From Gorillibacterium sp. (GTDB lineage Bacteria; Bacillota; Bacilli; Paenibacillales; NBRC-103111), in NCBI GenBank assembly GCA_014380705.1, contig JACMJI010000062.1:1-16118 (forward strand): a stretch of DNA of 16,118 bases, given 5' to 3'. Position 1 is the first letter of the stretch; each line of letters begins with the position of its first letter. Under the pieces are notes generated by a model. That model saw only the letters and a list, made by a program, of their open reading frames with translations, was not told the DNA's origin and ran no database searches. Below, one piece after another: positions 6,700 through 15,260 of the stretch. The translations under genes and the position numbers were made by a program.

Positions 6700-8028
6700 A
6701 TGCGTACAGTCGACATTATTCAAAGAAAAAGAGACGGCATGGAGCTGTCCAATGAAGAAATAGCAAGCTTAATCACGGGATTTACAGAAGGAAGTATACC
6801 TGATTATCAGATGGCTGCCTGGGCTATGGCTGTATATTTTCAGGGGATGACTGCTGCCGAGACGGCACAACTCACCCTGGAGATGGCCCGTTCTGGGAGT
6901 CAGATGGACCTTAGTGACATTCCTGGTATAAAAGTAGATAAGCATTCAACGGGAGGGGTTGGTGATACGACAACCTTGATTTTGGCTCCTCTGCTTGCCG
7001 CTGCTGGTGTTCCTGTAGCTAAAATGTCTGGACGTGGACTAGGTCATACAGGTGGGACCATCGACAAGCTAGAGGCCATTAAAGGGTTTCAGACGGAGCG
7101 TACTCGTGAGCAATTCATTGAACAAGTGAACAGTATCGGGGTTGCCGTCATTGGCCAGTCGGGTAATATTACCCCGGCAGATAAGAAGCTTTACGGACTC
7201 CGCGACGTTACAGCTACGGTGAGCTCCATACCGCTCATTGCCAGCTCAGTCATGAGTAAGAAAATTGCTTCGGGAGCAGATGCGATTCTCCTTGACGTCA
7301 AAATGGGCGGTGGCGCCTTTATGAAAACCTTGGATGATGCTGTTGCCTTGGCCAAGGCTATGGTGTCGATTGGAACGGAGGTCGGGCGGGAAACGGTCGC
7401 ACTAATCACGGGTATGGAGCAACCATTGGGCTCTGCCGTTGGCAATGCTTTGGAAGTGAGAGAAGCTATCGAAGCGCTTCGCGGCCATGGATCTCCACGT
7501 TTACTTGAGGTGACTTTAACACTAGGCAGTCACATGATGTTGCTCGGACACAAAGCCTCCACCCTGGAAGAAGCTAGAGCTTTACTAGAAGAGCGGATAG
7601 CTAACGGTGATGCATTGCGTAAGTTCAAGGAATTGATCACCGCTCAAGGAGGGGCACCAGAGGTAGTGGATGATGTGTCCCTTCTACCTGCTGCAGCCTT
7701 AACCATTCCTGTATTAGCGGAAAAAGATGGCTATATCGCAGCCATTGGAGCAGAAGAAATAGGCCTTGCGGCTATGATTGTCGGAGCAGGTAGAGCGACG
7801 AAGGAATCCGTGATTGATCTTGCTGTTGGACTTATTCTACACAAAGGGATTGGAGACTTTGTGCGTACAGGTGAGCCCCTAGCTGATCTGTATGTAAATA
7901 GCAATGACGAGAATGCCGCGGCCGCGGTTGAAAAAGTGAAGCAAGCTTTCTCATTGGTGTCAGAACCTGTTTCTCGACCACCCCTTGTCTACGCAGTTGT
8001 CACCAAAGAAGGCGTCCAGTTGAATTAA
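6700..8028 (+). CDS. pdp: Pyrimidine-nucleoside phosphorylase
   Basis: A 442-residue member of the thymidine/pyrimidine nucleoside phosphorylase family. It cleaves uridine, deoxyuridine and thymidine to base and sugar-1-phosphate, feeding DeoB. The phosphate loop is K81-G86 (DKHSTGGVGDTTT), followed by the family signature SGRGLGHTGGTIDKLEAI (110-127). Substrate residues T120, R168 (YGLRDV), S183 and K187 (SSVMSKK) match the known PyNP positions, and KMGGGAFMKT marks the alpha/beta domain. The length fits the Firmicute Pdp (about 433) rather than a longer eukaryotic form. I chose ATG 6700 because GAAGGAG (6685-6691) precedes it and MRTVDIIQRKRDG is the family N-terminus; the frame is open back to GTG 6538, but that extension runs through the terminator. 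lipL follows after 17 bp. Confidence 0.94.
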   Translation: MRTVDIIQRKRDGMELSNEEIASLITGFTEGSIPDYQMAAWAMAVYFQGMTAAETAQLTLEMARSGSQMDLSDIPGIKVDKHSTGGVGDTTTLILAPLLAAAGVPVAKMSGRGLGHTGGTIDKLEAIKGFQTERTREQFIEQVNSIGVAVIGQSGNITPADKKLYGLRDVTATVSSIPLIASSVMSKKIASGADAILLDVKMGGGAFMKTLDDAVALAKAMVSIGTEVGRETVALITGMEQPLGSAVGNALEVREAIEALRGHGSPRLLEVTLTLGSHMMLLGHKASTLEEARALLEERIANGDALRKFKELITAQGGAPEVVDDVSLLPAAALTIPVLAEKDGYIAAIGAEEIGLAAMIVGAGRATKESVIDLAVGLILHKGIGDFVRTGEPLADLYVNSNDENAAAAVEKVKQAFSLVSEPVSRPPLVYAVVTKEGVQLN

Positions 8029-8045
8029 GGAGGAGTCAGAAAAAA

Positions 8046-8870
8046 GTGAATTGGCCGATCCAGTTGGACCTATTAGATAGAGCTTCAAGCGTATCAAGTG
8101 CGGATGGAGGTGATATTCTGCTTCCTTTTGCCATTGATGAGCTATTGTGTAAGGAAGTGGGTGAAGGCAGGGAGCCAATCGTACATCTTTGGAGGCATCC
8201 CACAGCATTCGTGCTGGGGTTGCGAGATCGTAGACTCCCCTTTGCTCTGGAGGCTATGGAATCCTTGCGGATTATGGGTATGGAGGTAGGCGTCCGCAAT
8301 TCAGGAGGTGCAGCTGTTCCGTTAGATCTAGGCGTGGTTAATGTATCCGTAATCCTGCCTAATCCGCTAAAAACGCTTGATTTTCATCAAGACTTTCAAT
8401 ATCTTATTGATTTGGTTAAGGGAGGGCTTGGGCAAGCCGGCAAGATGATTGATTCAGGGGAAGTCGCCGGGGCTTACTGTCCTGGTGAATATGATCTTAG
8501 TATAAGAGGGCGCAAATTTTGCGGGATTGCACAGCGAAGACAGACAAAAGCTTATATTGTTCAAGGGTTTGTTATTGCTGAGGGAAGTGGTCGGGAACGG
8601 GCGCGGCGGGTTCAGGATTTTTACAGCCAAGCATCTGGAGAAGATGGACGTGGCGAAGGCGCCCAGGCAGGCCGATATCCGGTCATTGAGACCGAATATA
8701 CTGCGAGCCTCGAAGAGTTAGGTATACCTGGAGGTTCCAAAGCTTTCATTAAAGGCGTTTCAGGCTGGCTGCAAACATTAGGCAAGGTTACCGTCCTGGA
8801 TCCACAATCGATAGCCCATGATGCCATTGTTCCTATGGTTGAATTACTTCGGCATCGCTACAATAGGTGA
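8046..8870 (+). CDS. lipL: Octanoyl-[GcvH]:protein N-octanoyltransferase (LipL-type)
   Basis: A 274-residue member of the BPL/LplA/LipB superfamily, closest to LipL of B. subtilis (281 residues). LipL moves an octanoyl or lipoyl group from GcvH to E2 subunits of 2-oxoacid dehydrogenases. The nucleophile is C145 in GAYCPGEYDLSIRGRKF, where LipL has GSYCPG, and K157 is the conserved lysine. RNSGGAAVPLDLGVVNVS (84-101) is the substrate-binding stretch. LipM is excluded because its cysteine lies in a different context (SVCFD). LplA is unlikely because the lipoate-adenylation features are absent. The GTG start at 8046 is 12 bases after AAGGAGG, rather far but with no alternative. The gene is 17 bp behind pdp and two genes before pdhABCD, whose PdhC is a probable target. 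Confidence 0.88.
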   Translation: MNWPIQLDLLDRASSVSSADGGDILLPFAIDELLCKEVGEGREPIVHLWRHPTAFVLGLRDRRLPFALEAMESLRIMGMEVGVRNSGGAAVPLDLGVVNVSVILPNPLKTLDFHQDFQYLIDLVKGGLGQAGKMIDSGEVAGAYCPGEYDLSIRGRKFCGIAQRRQTKAYIVQGFVIAEGSGRERARRVQDFYSQASGEDGRGEGAQAGRYPVIETEYTASLEELGIPGGSKAFIKGVSGWLQTLGKVTVLDPQSIAHDAIVPMVELLRHRYNR

Positions 8871-8915
8871 AATTAATCACAATAAGATTACTGATACAGT
8901 TCAAATCACTCCCTA

Positions 8916-9650
8916 TCAATCACGGGCCAAAAAATGGCGGAGCGCGTCTTGAAGCTCGTTCTGCCAGAAGCCCCAAATATGCCGACCTGGAGCTTCCCGA
9001 TAGGTGAGCATGGTGTGTTTTTGCTCTAGCAGCAGCTTGGTTCTCCGGTTGTATTCGAGAAAGTCGAATTCACCGTTGTCAGTCTTGACAGCGGTTTCTT
9101 GGAGTCCGATAAGCATGTACATATGAATTCGGGACAAGTCTTGTTCTGCTTGAAGCCTTGCAAGAGTGAAATCGAGAAATGCCCCAGATAAAGAGATTAC
9201 TTTGGAGAATAACTCAGGATATTCCAGAGCAAGATGAAGGGAGATTGTTGCTCCAAGTGAATCTCCGGCTAATATACGAGATGCTGTATCCGTTATGACG
9301 GGGAATCGCCGCTCTACGAACGGAACAACTTCCTTTGCAACAAAATGACAATAGGCATCATATCGACTTCCAACGGGGGAATATTCCTCTGTACGTTTCG
9401 GAAGATCCACTTCGATTCCGACGATAATCGGGGCAACAATGTCCTCTTCTAGAACAAGGTAATTGGTATGGGTGGCGATTCGACCATAATTCAAGAACTC
9501 AGCACCATCCTGGCAGTAAATAACAGGATAATTGGTTAGCTCGGAATAGCCAGGTGGAAGGTAAACCCATAGGTTTCGCTCCTTTCCAAGGTGATCAGAC
9601 GCAATCTTCTGTTTAATGATTGTTCGTTTATAATAGTCAGTCTGATCCAT
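8916..9650 (-). CDS. yjcH: YjcH-like putative esterase (alpha/beta hydrolase)
   Basis: A 244-residue alpha/beta hydrolase of the esterase D/Fes-like group (PF00756 type). It resembles B. subtilis YjcH, an uncharacterised predicted esterase, in motifs recalled from that protein: GLQETAVKT, DFLEYNR and PVIYCQDG. The nucleophile is S131 in AGDSLGA; H224 (GRHIWGFW) is the likely catalytic histidine and the acid is probably D191 or nearby. There is no signal peptide, so it is cytosolic. ATG 9650 lies 6 bases after GGAGG (9657-9661); an in-frame TTG six bases earlier abuts that site and is rejected. It is transcribed against lipL and away from pdhA, from its own promoter and a roughly 110-nt leader. 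Its substrate is unknown. Confidence 0.82.
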   Translation of the reverse strand: MDQTDYYKRTIIKQKIASDHLGKERNLWVYLPPGYSELTNYPVIYCQDGAEFLNYGRIATHTNYLVLEEDIVAPIIVGIEVDLPKRTEEYSPVGSRYDAYCHFVAKEVVPFVERRFPVITDTASRILAGDSLGATISLHLALEYPELFSKVISLSGAFLDFTLARLQAEQDLSRIHMYMLIGLQETAVKTDNGEFDFLEYNRRTKLLLEQKHTMLTYREAPGRHIWGFWQNELQDALRHFLARD

Positions 9651-9763
9651 GGACAACCTCCGAATGGTTTTATTTTTTCAAAATAAAAGGGGGGAGTAAT
9701 TTCTCTTTTTGCCATATCGCTCTCACCGAGTAATCAGGGTGTCAAAGACGCGATAGGCAGTTA
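9651..9763 (-). promoter_or_regulatory. Structured 5' leader of the esterase gene
   Basis: On the minus strand TGCCTATCGC (plus 9750-9759) pairs with GCGATATGGCA (plus 9710-9720), a 10-bp stem with one bulge, enclosing a smaller CACC/GGTG hairpin. With the promoter at 9770-9799 this makes a leader of about 110 nt before the ATG. I do not recognise a known riboswitch class in it, and no U-tract follows the stem. Confidence 0.45.
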
Positions 9764-9769
9764 CCCTTG

Positions 9770-9799
9770 ATTATAGCAGGTCAATTTCCGATTCATCAA
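9770..9799 (-). promoter_or_regulatory. Sigma-A promoter of the esterase gene
   Basis: Read on the minus strand, TTGATG (9799-9794), an 18-bp spacer and a perfect TATAAT (9775-9770) form a good promoter. Predicted transcription starts near 9763. Confidence 0.65.
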
Positions 9800-9824
9800 A
9801 TTTACAGTGGGTATATATGACTAA

Positions 9825-9893
9825 ACTGTATCAACTGTATCATAACTATTAAAACATTGTATCAATACAGAATAGATTTGTTTTGTGACAAAA
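9825..9893 (+). promoter_or_regulatory. Operator-like repeats upstream of the pdh promoter
   Basis: ACTGTATCA occurs twice in perfect tandem (9825-9842), TGTATCA recurs at 9858-9864 as part of the near-palindrome TGTATCAATACA, and TTTTGTGACAAAA (9881-9893) is a perfect palindrome about its central base. All lie within about 95 bp upstream of the pdhA -35. They fit binding sites for one or two regulators, but none matches a consensus I can name with certainty. Confidence 0.4.
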
Positions 9894-9917
9894 TTAACTT
9901 TTTTAGTAGCAAAATTA

Positions 9918-9946
9918 TTGAAACAGTATTATAATATCGGTATAAC
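9918..9946 (+). promoter_or_regulatory. Sigma-A promoter of the pdhABCD operon
   Basis: TTGAAA (9918-9923), a 17-bp spacer and TATAAC (9941-9946) lie 38 bp before the pdhA ATG. A second TATAAT at 9930-9935 lacks a good -35. Together with the esterase promoter these lie in the 322-bp divergent region 9651-9972, which has no gene. Confidence 0.65.
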
Positions 9947-9957
9947 AGAAACTTTGA

Positions 9958-11049
<1,092 letters not shown>

Positions 11050-11081
11050 TCTGGAGCGAAACGAAGGAGGATTTAGTTACG

Positions 11082-12062
11082 ATGGCACAGATGAATTTGA
11101 AAGAAGCGATTCGTGACGCCATACGCGTCGAAATGAAACGAGACGAAAACGTACTTCTCTTTGGGGAAGATGTTGGCCATGTTGGTGGCGTATTCCGGGC
11201 AACAGAAGGCTTACAGAAGGAATTTGGGGAAGAACGCGTTTTTGATACTCCTCTTGCTGAATCTGCAATTGGTGGTCTAGCCGTAGGGCTAGCTGTTCAA
11301 GGCTTTCGACCGATTGCTGAGATCCAGTTTGTTGGATTTATCTTTGAAGCACTTGATCAAATGTTAATTCAGGCAGCCCGTTTGCGTTTCCGTTCAGGGG
11401 GGCGCTACAACGCTCCAATCGTATTTCGCACCCCTTTTGGTGGTGGAGTGAAAGCAGCCGAGCTGCATACGGATTCTCTGGAAGGCCTAGCCATCCAGAC
11501 ACCAGGGATCAAGGTTGTTATTCCCTCAAATCCTTATGACGCCAAAGGCTTAATGATATCAGCGATTCGTGACAATGATCCTGTATTCTTCATGGAGCAT
11601 TTAAATTTATACCATGCTTTCCGGGATGAGGTCCCAGAGGGCGAATATACCGTACCCATTGGCAAAGCGAAGGTTGTTCGTGAAGGCAAGCATGCGACGA
11701 TTCTTACCTACGGACAAATGGTCCATAAATCTATGCAAGCAGCGGAAGAAATCAAAAAAACTCGTGGGGTTGAAATCGAGGTTATTGACCTTCGCACCTT
11801 AAGTCCACTGGATATTGATACGGTAGTTGAATCCATCAAGAAAACAAATCGGGCAATTATTGTACAGGAAGCTCAACAGATGGCTGGCGTTGCTCCTGAG
11901 CTTATCGCTCAGATTAATGAGAAAGCGATCCTTCATTTGGAAGCACCCGTACTGCGAATTGCTCCACCAAATACCATTTATCCTTTTGCTCAGATCGAAG
12001 ATGCCTGGCTGCCTAACCCGGCTCGTATTATCGAAGGATTGAATAAGGTGTTGGATTTTTAA
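11082..12062 (+). CDS. pdhB: Pyruvate dehydrogenase E1 component, beta subunit
   Basis: The 326-residue E1 beta chain, which together with PdhA forms the thiamine diphosphate active site and reductively acetylates the lipoyl group of PdhC. The conserved glutamate that activates ThDP is E60 ([11 protein letters not shown]) and H129 ([11 protein letters not shown]) is the active-site histidine. [15 protein letters not shown] and the C-terminal transketolase domain (from about residue 195, [10 protein letters not shown]) are typical, and the length matches the family (about 325). GAAGGAGG lies 11 bases before ATG 11082. A 121-bp gap with repeat copy 3 separates it from pdhC. Confidence 0.96.
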   Translation: MAQMNLKEAIRDAIRVEMKRDENVLLFGEDVGHVGGVFRATEGLQKEFGEERVFDTPLAESAIGGLAVGLAVQGFRPIAEIQFVGFIFEALDQMLIQAARLRFRSGGRYNAPIVFRTPFGGGVKAAELHTDSLEGLAIQTPGIKVVIPSNPYDAKGLMISAIRDNDPVFFMEHLNLYHAFRDEVPEGEYTVPIGKAKVVREGKHATILTYGQMVHKSMQAAEEIKKTRGVEIEVIDLRTLSPLDIDTVVESIKKTNRAIIVQEAQQMAGVAPELIAQINEKAILHLEAPVLRIAPPNTIYPFAQIEDAWLPNPARIIEGLNKVLDF

Positions 12063-12088
12063 CTATATCAGAATGTAAAAAATATTAT
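12059..12088 (+). promoter_or_regulatory. Possible internal promoter for pdhCD
   Basis: TTAACT (12059-12064), an 18-bp spacer and TATTAT (12083-12088) could form a sigma-A promoter. Predicted initiation falls at about 12095, inside the first bases of repeat copy 3. An internal promoter ahead of pdhC is known in B. subtilis; the match here is moderate. Confidence 0.3.
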
Positions 12089-12090
12089 AT

Positions 12091-12150
12091 GTTCATTCTG
12101 ATTCCGCATCGGTAAACGCACGGCGCCCTAGGACGCCGATAGACGTTTAT
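12091..12150 (+). repeat. Dispersed hairpin repeat, copy 3 (between pdhB and pdhC)
   Basis: The 33-nt box at 12092-12124 is followed by the stem CGGCG/CGCCG around CCCTAGGA, and an outer stem TAAACG/CGTTTA (12113-12118 with 12144-12149 region) closes the structure. The box starts 92 nt before the pdhC GTG and 76 nt before its AAAGGAGG. The intergenic gap (12063-12183) is otherwise featureless. Confidence 0.85.
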
Positions 12151-12183
12151 CCTTGGATTCTGGAAATAAAGGAGGATACGATT

Positions 12184-13626
12184 GTGGCTAGATTTGAGTA
12201 CAAATTTCCTGAACTTGGTGAAGGTCTGCATGAGGGTGAAATCATTAAGATCCATATTAAGGTTGGCGATACGGTAACGGATGAAGACATCATTATGGAA
12301 GTCCAAAACGATAAAGCTATCGTTGAGGTCCCTTGCCCCGTTAATGGTAAAGTAATCGAGCTTCGAGTTAAGGATGGTCAAGTGTGTCATGTCGGTGATG
12401 TTGTTGCCGTGATTGATGCAGAAGGAGATTTACCAGAGCAGCAAGCTGCAGGCGTTGCTCAAGATAACGGTACAACGCATGCTCCTAACAGTGAGGAACA
12501 GCTCAAAGGGAACATCGGTCAGGCTTTAGTCGAGAATGTTAAGGAAGCTCGTATTGAAACCCCAATAGTTAAAGATACTGCTGTCGCTCCAACAACAGCT
12601 AAAGATACTGCTGTCGCTCCAACAACAGCTAAAGATGCTTCTGAGGTGCTTGCCACACCAAGTGTTCGCAAGCTTGCACGTGAAAAAGGCATCGCAATTG
12701 GTCAAGTTACGCCAACAGGCAAGAGCGGTCATGTCACCCGGGAAGATGTACTCAATTTCACAGGTGGAGCAACCACGGTAAAAGGCCCAGAAGCAACTGG
12801 AGTAACCGAAGCTGTAGTGGAAACTGCCATGCCAGCAACTGCGGCCACTGAAGATGCTGTAGCTTCTGTAGTTGAAACAGATGCAGCCCCTGCGAAGCCT
12901 GCTGCACCAACAATCACTGGAGCGCGTGAAGAGGAAAGAATCCCGTTCAAAGGCATCCGCAAGATTATAGCTGCAGCCATGGTTAAATCAGCGTACACTG
13001 CTCCCCATGTTACTTTAATGGACGAAGTGGACGTTACTAAATTGGTTGAGTTCCGCAATCGCATGAAGCCAATTGCCGAGAAAAAAGGGATCAAGGTAAC
13101 GTACTCGCCATTCATCGTTAAAGCTCTTGTCGCTGCCTGCCGCGAATTCCCTGCGCTCAATGCCACATTAGATGAGGCAGCTGGGGAAATTGTCTACAAG
13201 AAGTATTATGACATCGGAATTGCCACTGACACGGAGAATGGCTTGATGGTTCCCGTCATTCATGATGCTGATCGCAAGAATGTATTTAAGATTGCTGAAG
13301 CAATCAAAGATCTCGCTGCTCGTGCGCGCGAAGGCAAGCTTGCTCCTCATGAAATGAAGGGCAGCACCATTTCGATCACCAATATTGGTTCCGCCGGCGG
13401 CATGTTCTTCACGCCGATTATCAACTTCCCGGAGGTTGCCATCCTCGGTACGGGACGAATTTCCGAGAAGGCAATCGTTCGTGACGGTCAAGTCGTAGCC
13501 GCACCCGTTATGGCGTTATCGTTAAGCTTTGATCATCGGATTATTGACGGAGCAACAGCACAAAACTTTTTGAATCATATCAAAACCTTGCTTTCCGACC
13601 CTGATTTGTTCCTGATGGAGGTGTAA
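12184..13626 (+). CDS. pdhC: Pyruvate dehydrogenase E2 component, dihydrolipoamide acetyltransferase
   Basis: The 480-residue E2 core of the complex. It has one lipoyl domain (about 1-78; lipoylated K44 in VQNDKAIVEV), a first linker (80-150), a peripheral subunit-binding domain (about 155-192, ATPSVRKLAREKGIAIGQV), a second Ala/Thr/Val-rich linker (195-245) and the acetyltransferase domain (250-480). The catalytic histidine and aspartate are H451 and D455 (SFDHRIIDGATAQ). The start is GTG 12184, 8 bases after AAAGGAGG, giving the family N-terminus MARFEYKFPELGEGLHEGEI. The first linker carries an exact duplication of ten residues (12571-12630). K44 is the probable target of LipL. The stop is 6 bp before pdhD, whose ribosome binding site lies in the last codons of pdhC. 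Confidence 0.96.
   Translation: MARFEYKFPELGEGLHEGEIIKIHIKVGDTVTDEDIIMEVQNDKAIVEVPCPVNGKVIELRVKDGQVCHVGDVVAVIDAEGDLPEQQAAGVAQDNGTTHAPNSEEQLKGNIGQALVENVKEARIETPIVKDTAVAPTTAKDTAVAPTTAKDASEVLATPSVRKLAREKGIAIGQVTPTGKSGHVTREDVLNFTGGATTVKGPEATGVTEAVVETAMPATAATEDAVASVVETDAAPAKPAAPTITGAREEERIPFKGIRKIIAAAMVKSAYTAPHVTLMDEVDVTKLVEFRNRMKPIAEKKGIKVTYSPFIVKALVAACREFPALNATLDEAAGEIVYKKYYDIGIATDTENGLMVPVIHDADRKNVFKIAEAIKDLAARAREGKLAPHEMKGSTISITNIGSAGGMFFTPIINFPEVAILGTGRISEKAIVRDGQVVAAPVMALSLSFDHRIIDGATAQNFLNHIKTLLSDPDLFLMEV
12571..12630 (+). repeat. Exact 30-bp tandem duplication in the pdhC linker
   Basis: The 30 bp at 12571-12600 are repeated without change at 12601-12630. They encode KDTAVAPTTA twice in the flexible linker between the lipoyl and peripheral subunit-binding domains, so the frame is kept and the linker simply lengthened. 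The identity at the DNA level suggests a recent slippage event. Confidence 0.95.
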
Positions 13627-13632
13627 GCTCAC

Positions 13633-15051
13633 ATGGTAGTAGGTGACGCTTCTGTAGAAGTAGATTTAGTTGTCATTGGATCCGGTCCTGGCGGATATGT
13701 TGCAGCCATTCGGGCAGCACAGCTTGGTAAAAGTGTCCTGATTGTTGATAAAGATGAGATTGGCGGAGTCTGCTTAAATCGCGGCTGTATTCCATCGAAA
13801 GCATTGATCTCAGCTGGACACCAATACGAGCAGATGCAGCATGGCTCGGATATCGGGATAACGGCAAGTGATATTAAGGTGGATTGGACCAAGGTGCAAG
13901 CGTGGAAAGAATCCGTGGTTAAGAAACTAACAGGCGGAGTGAGTTCCCTGCTCAAAGGGAATAAAGTGCAAGTCTATAACGGGGAAGCGATGTTTATCAA
14001 TGAACAGGAAGTACGGGTGTTCAACGAAAACGGGCAAGAACGCTTTCGCTTTAAAGATTGCATCATCGCCATTGGTTCACGGCCAATCGAGCTTAAAGCC
14101 TTTCCTTTTGGTGAACGCATTGTTTCTTCAACAGGGGCACTAAAGCTTAAAGAAATCCCTAAAAGCATTATCGTTATCGGCGGTGGCTATATTGGCATTG
14201 AGCTTGGGCAAGCTTACTCCAAGTTTGGCACGAAGGTAACGATCTTAGAGGGGTCCGAAGCTATTCTTCCTGGATTTGAGAAGGAGTTTTCTCAGCTTAT
14301 CGTGAAGAAGCTTAAAAAAGCAGATGCGGAGATCTTCACAGATGCGATGGCTCAGAAATCGGAAGTAACAGATAAAGATGTTACCGTAACCTTCACTGTC
14401 AAAGGTGAAGAAAAGCAAGTGACGGCGGAGTATGTGTTTGTCACGGTGGGTCGTCGTCCTAATACGGATAATGAGGATTTTGGTCTTGAATTAATCGGGG
14501 TTGAAATGGGTGAGCGGGGACTGATTAAGGTCGATAAACAAGGCCGTACGAACCTGCCGCACATTTACGCCATTGGAGATATTGTTGCCGGTCCAGCACT
14601 GGCACACAAAGCATCGTATGAAGGCAAAGTGGCTGCTGAAGCCATTGCCGGTCATCCTAGTGAAGTCGAATACAGGGCGATGCCGCTTGCTGTATTCTCC
14701 GACCCTGAGATTGCAAGCGTAGGTCTTAGCGAAACCGAAGCCAAAGCTAAGGGGATTAACGTATCGGTTGGCAAGTTTATGTTCGCTGCCAACGGTCGTG
14801 CGCTATCCCTGAATGCTGGGGAAGGCTTCGTAAAGCTCGTGGCTGACAAAGACACGGGAGTTGTGCTTGGCTGCCAAATCGTAGGTATAGAAGCCTCTAA
14901 CTTGATCGCTGAGCTTGGTTTAGCATTGGAAATGGGAGCTACACTTGAGGATATCGCATTAACGATTCATGCCCATCCAACCTTGGGTGAGATTGTAATG
15001 GAAGCAGCCGAGGGTGCATTAGGCCAAGGTGTCCATCAATTAGGGAAGTAA
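13633..15051 (+). CDS. pdhD: Dihydrolipoyl dehydrogenase (E3)
   Basis: The 472-residue FAD-dependent E3, which reoxidises dihydrolipoamide and reduces NAD. The FAD site is GSGPGGYVAAIRAAQLG (16-32), the redox-active disulfide is C47/C52 (GGVCLNRGCIPSK), the NAD site is VIGGGYIGIELG (near 180), and a second FAD motif is HIYAIGDI. The base from the partner subunit is H448 with E453 (HAHPTLGE). ATG 13633 follows GGAGGTG (13617-13623) located in the end of pdhC, so translation is probably coupled. In B. subtilis this E3 also serves 2-oxoglutarate dehydrogenase. A strong terminator follows. Confidence 0.96.
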   Translation: MVVGDASVEVDLVVIGSGPGGYVAAIRAAQLGKSVLIVDKDEIGGVCLNRGCIPSKALISAGHQYEQMQHGSDIGITASDIKVDWTKVQAWKESVVKKLTGGVSSLLKGNKVQVYNGEAMFINEQEVRVFNENGQERFRFKDCIIAIGSRPIELKAFPFGERIVSSTGALKLKEIPKSIIVIGGGYIGIELGQAYSKFGTKVTILEGSEAILPGFEKEFSQLIVKKLKKADAEIFTDAMAQKSEVTDKDVTVTFTVKGEEKQVTAEYVFVTVGRRPNTDNEDFGLELIGVEMGERGLIKVDKQGRTNLPHIYAIGDIVAGPALAHKASYEGKVAAEAIAGHPSEVEYRAMPLAVFSDPEIASVGLSETEAKAKGINVSVGKFMFAANGRALSLNAGEGFVKLVADKDTGVVLGCQIVGIEASNLIAELGLALEMGATLEDIALTIHAHPTLGEIVMEAAEGALGQGVHQLGK

Positions 15052-15070
15052 CACAAGATTTGTTATATGA

Positions 15071-15105
15071 GGGCTGTCTCATTAGAGGCAGCTCTTTTTC
15101 TTTTT
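15071..15105 (+). terminator. Terminator of the pdhABCD operon
   Basis: GGGCTGTCTC (15071-15080) pairs fully with GAGGCAGCTC (15085-15094), two G-U pairs, around an ATTA loop, followed by TTTTTCTTTTT. It begins 19 bp after the pdhD stop. Confidence 0.88.
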
Positions 15106-15180
15106 CTCACCAATAGCCTTAGGAATGGCTGTATGAAGTAAAGCAATCTTCAAGTCATTTTCACTTTACTACGAACGACA

Positions 15181-15215
15181 AAGAAAAGCACCGGAAACCC
15201 CGGTGCTTTTCTTTG
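15181..15215. terminator. Bidirectional terminator between pdhD and the SPFH gene
   Basis: A perfect 15-bp stem, AAAGAAAAGCACCGG / CCGGTGCTTTTCTTT, with a 5-nt loop. T-rich right arms on both strands allow it to stop the minus-strand SPFH transcript and any plus-strand read-through from pdhD. The 75 bp before it hold only a weak AGTAAAG/CTTTACT inverted repeat. Confidence 0.85.
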
Positions 15216-15260
15216 TAACTATATGTTGATATTTTATAAAGCAAATTCCTTGATTCAAGC

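Noticed and set aside
12729..13166. 145-codon open frame antisense to pdhC
   Set aside because: It lies wholly within the coding frame of pdhC, is low-complexity Ala/Ser/Val from the linker complement, and has no ribosome binding site; the same holds for other antisense frames under deoB, punA, pdp and pdhD.
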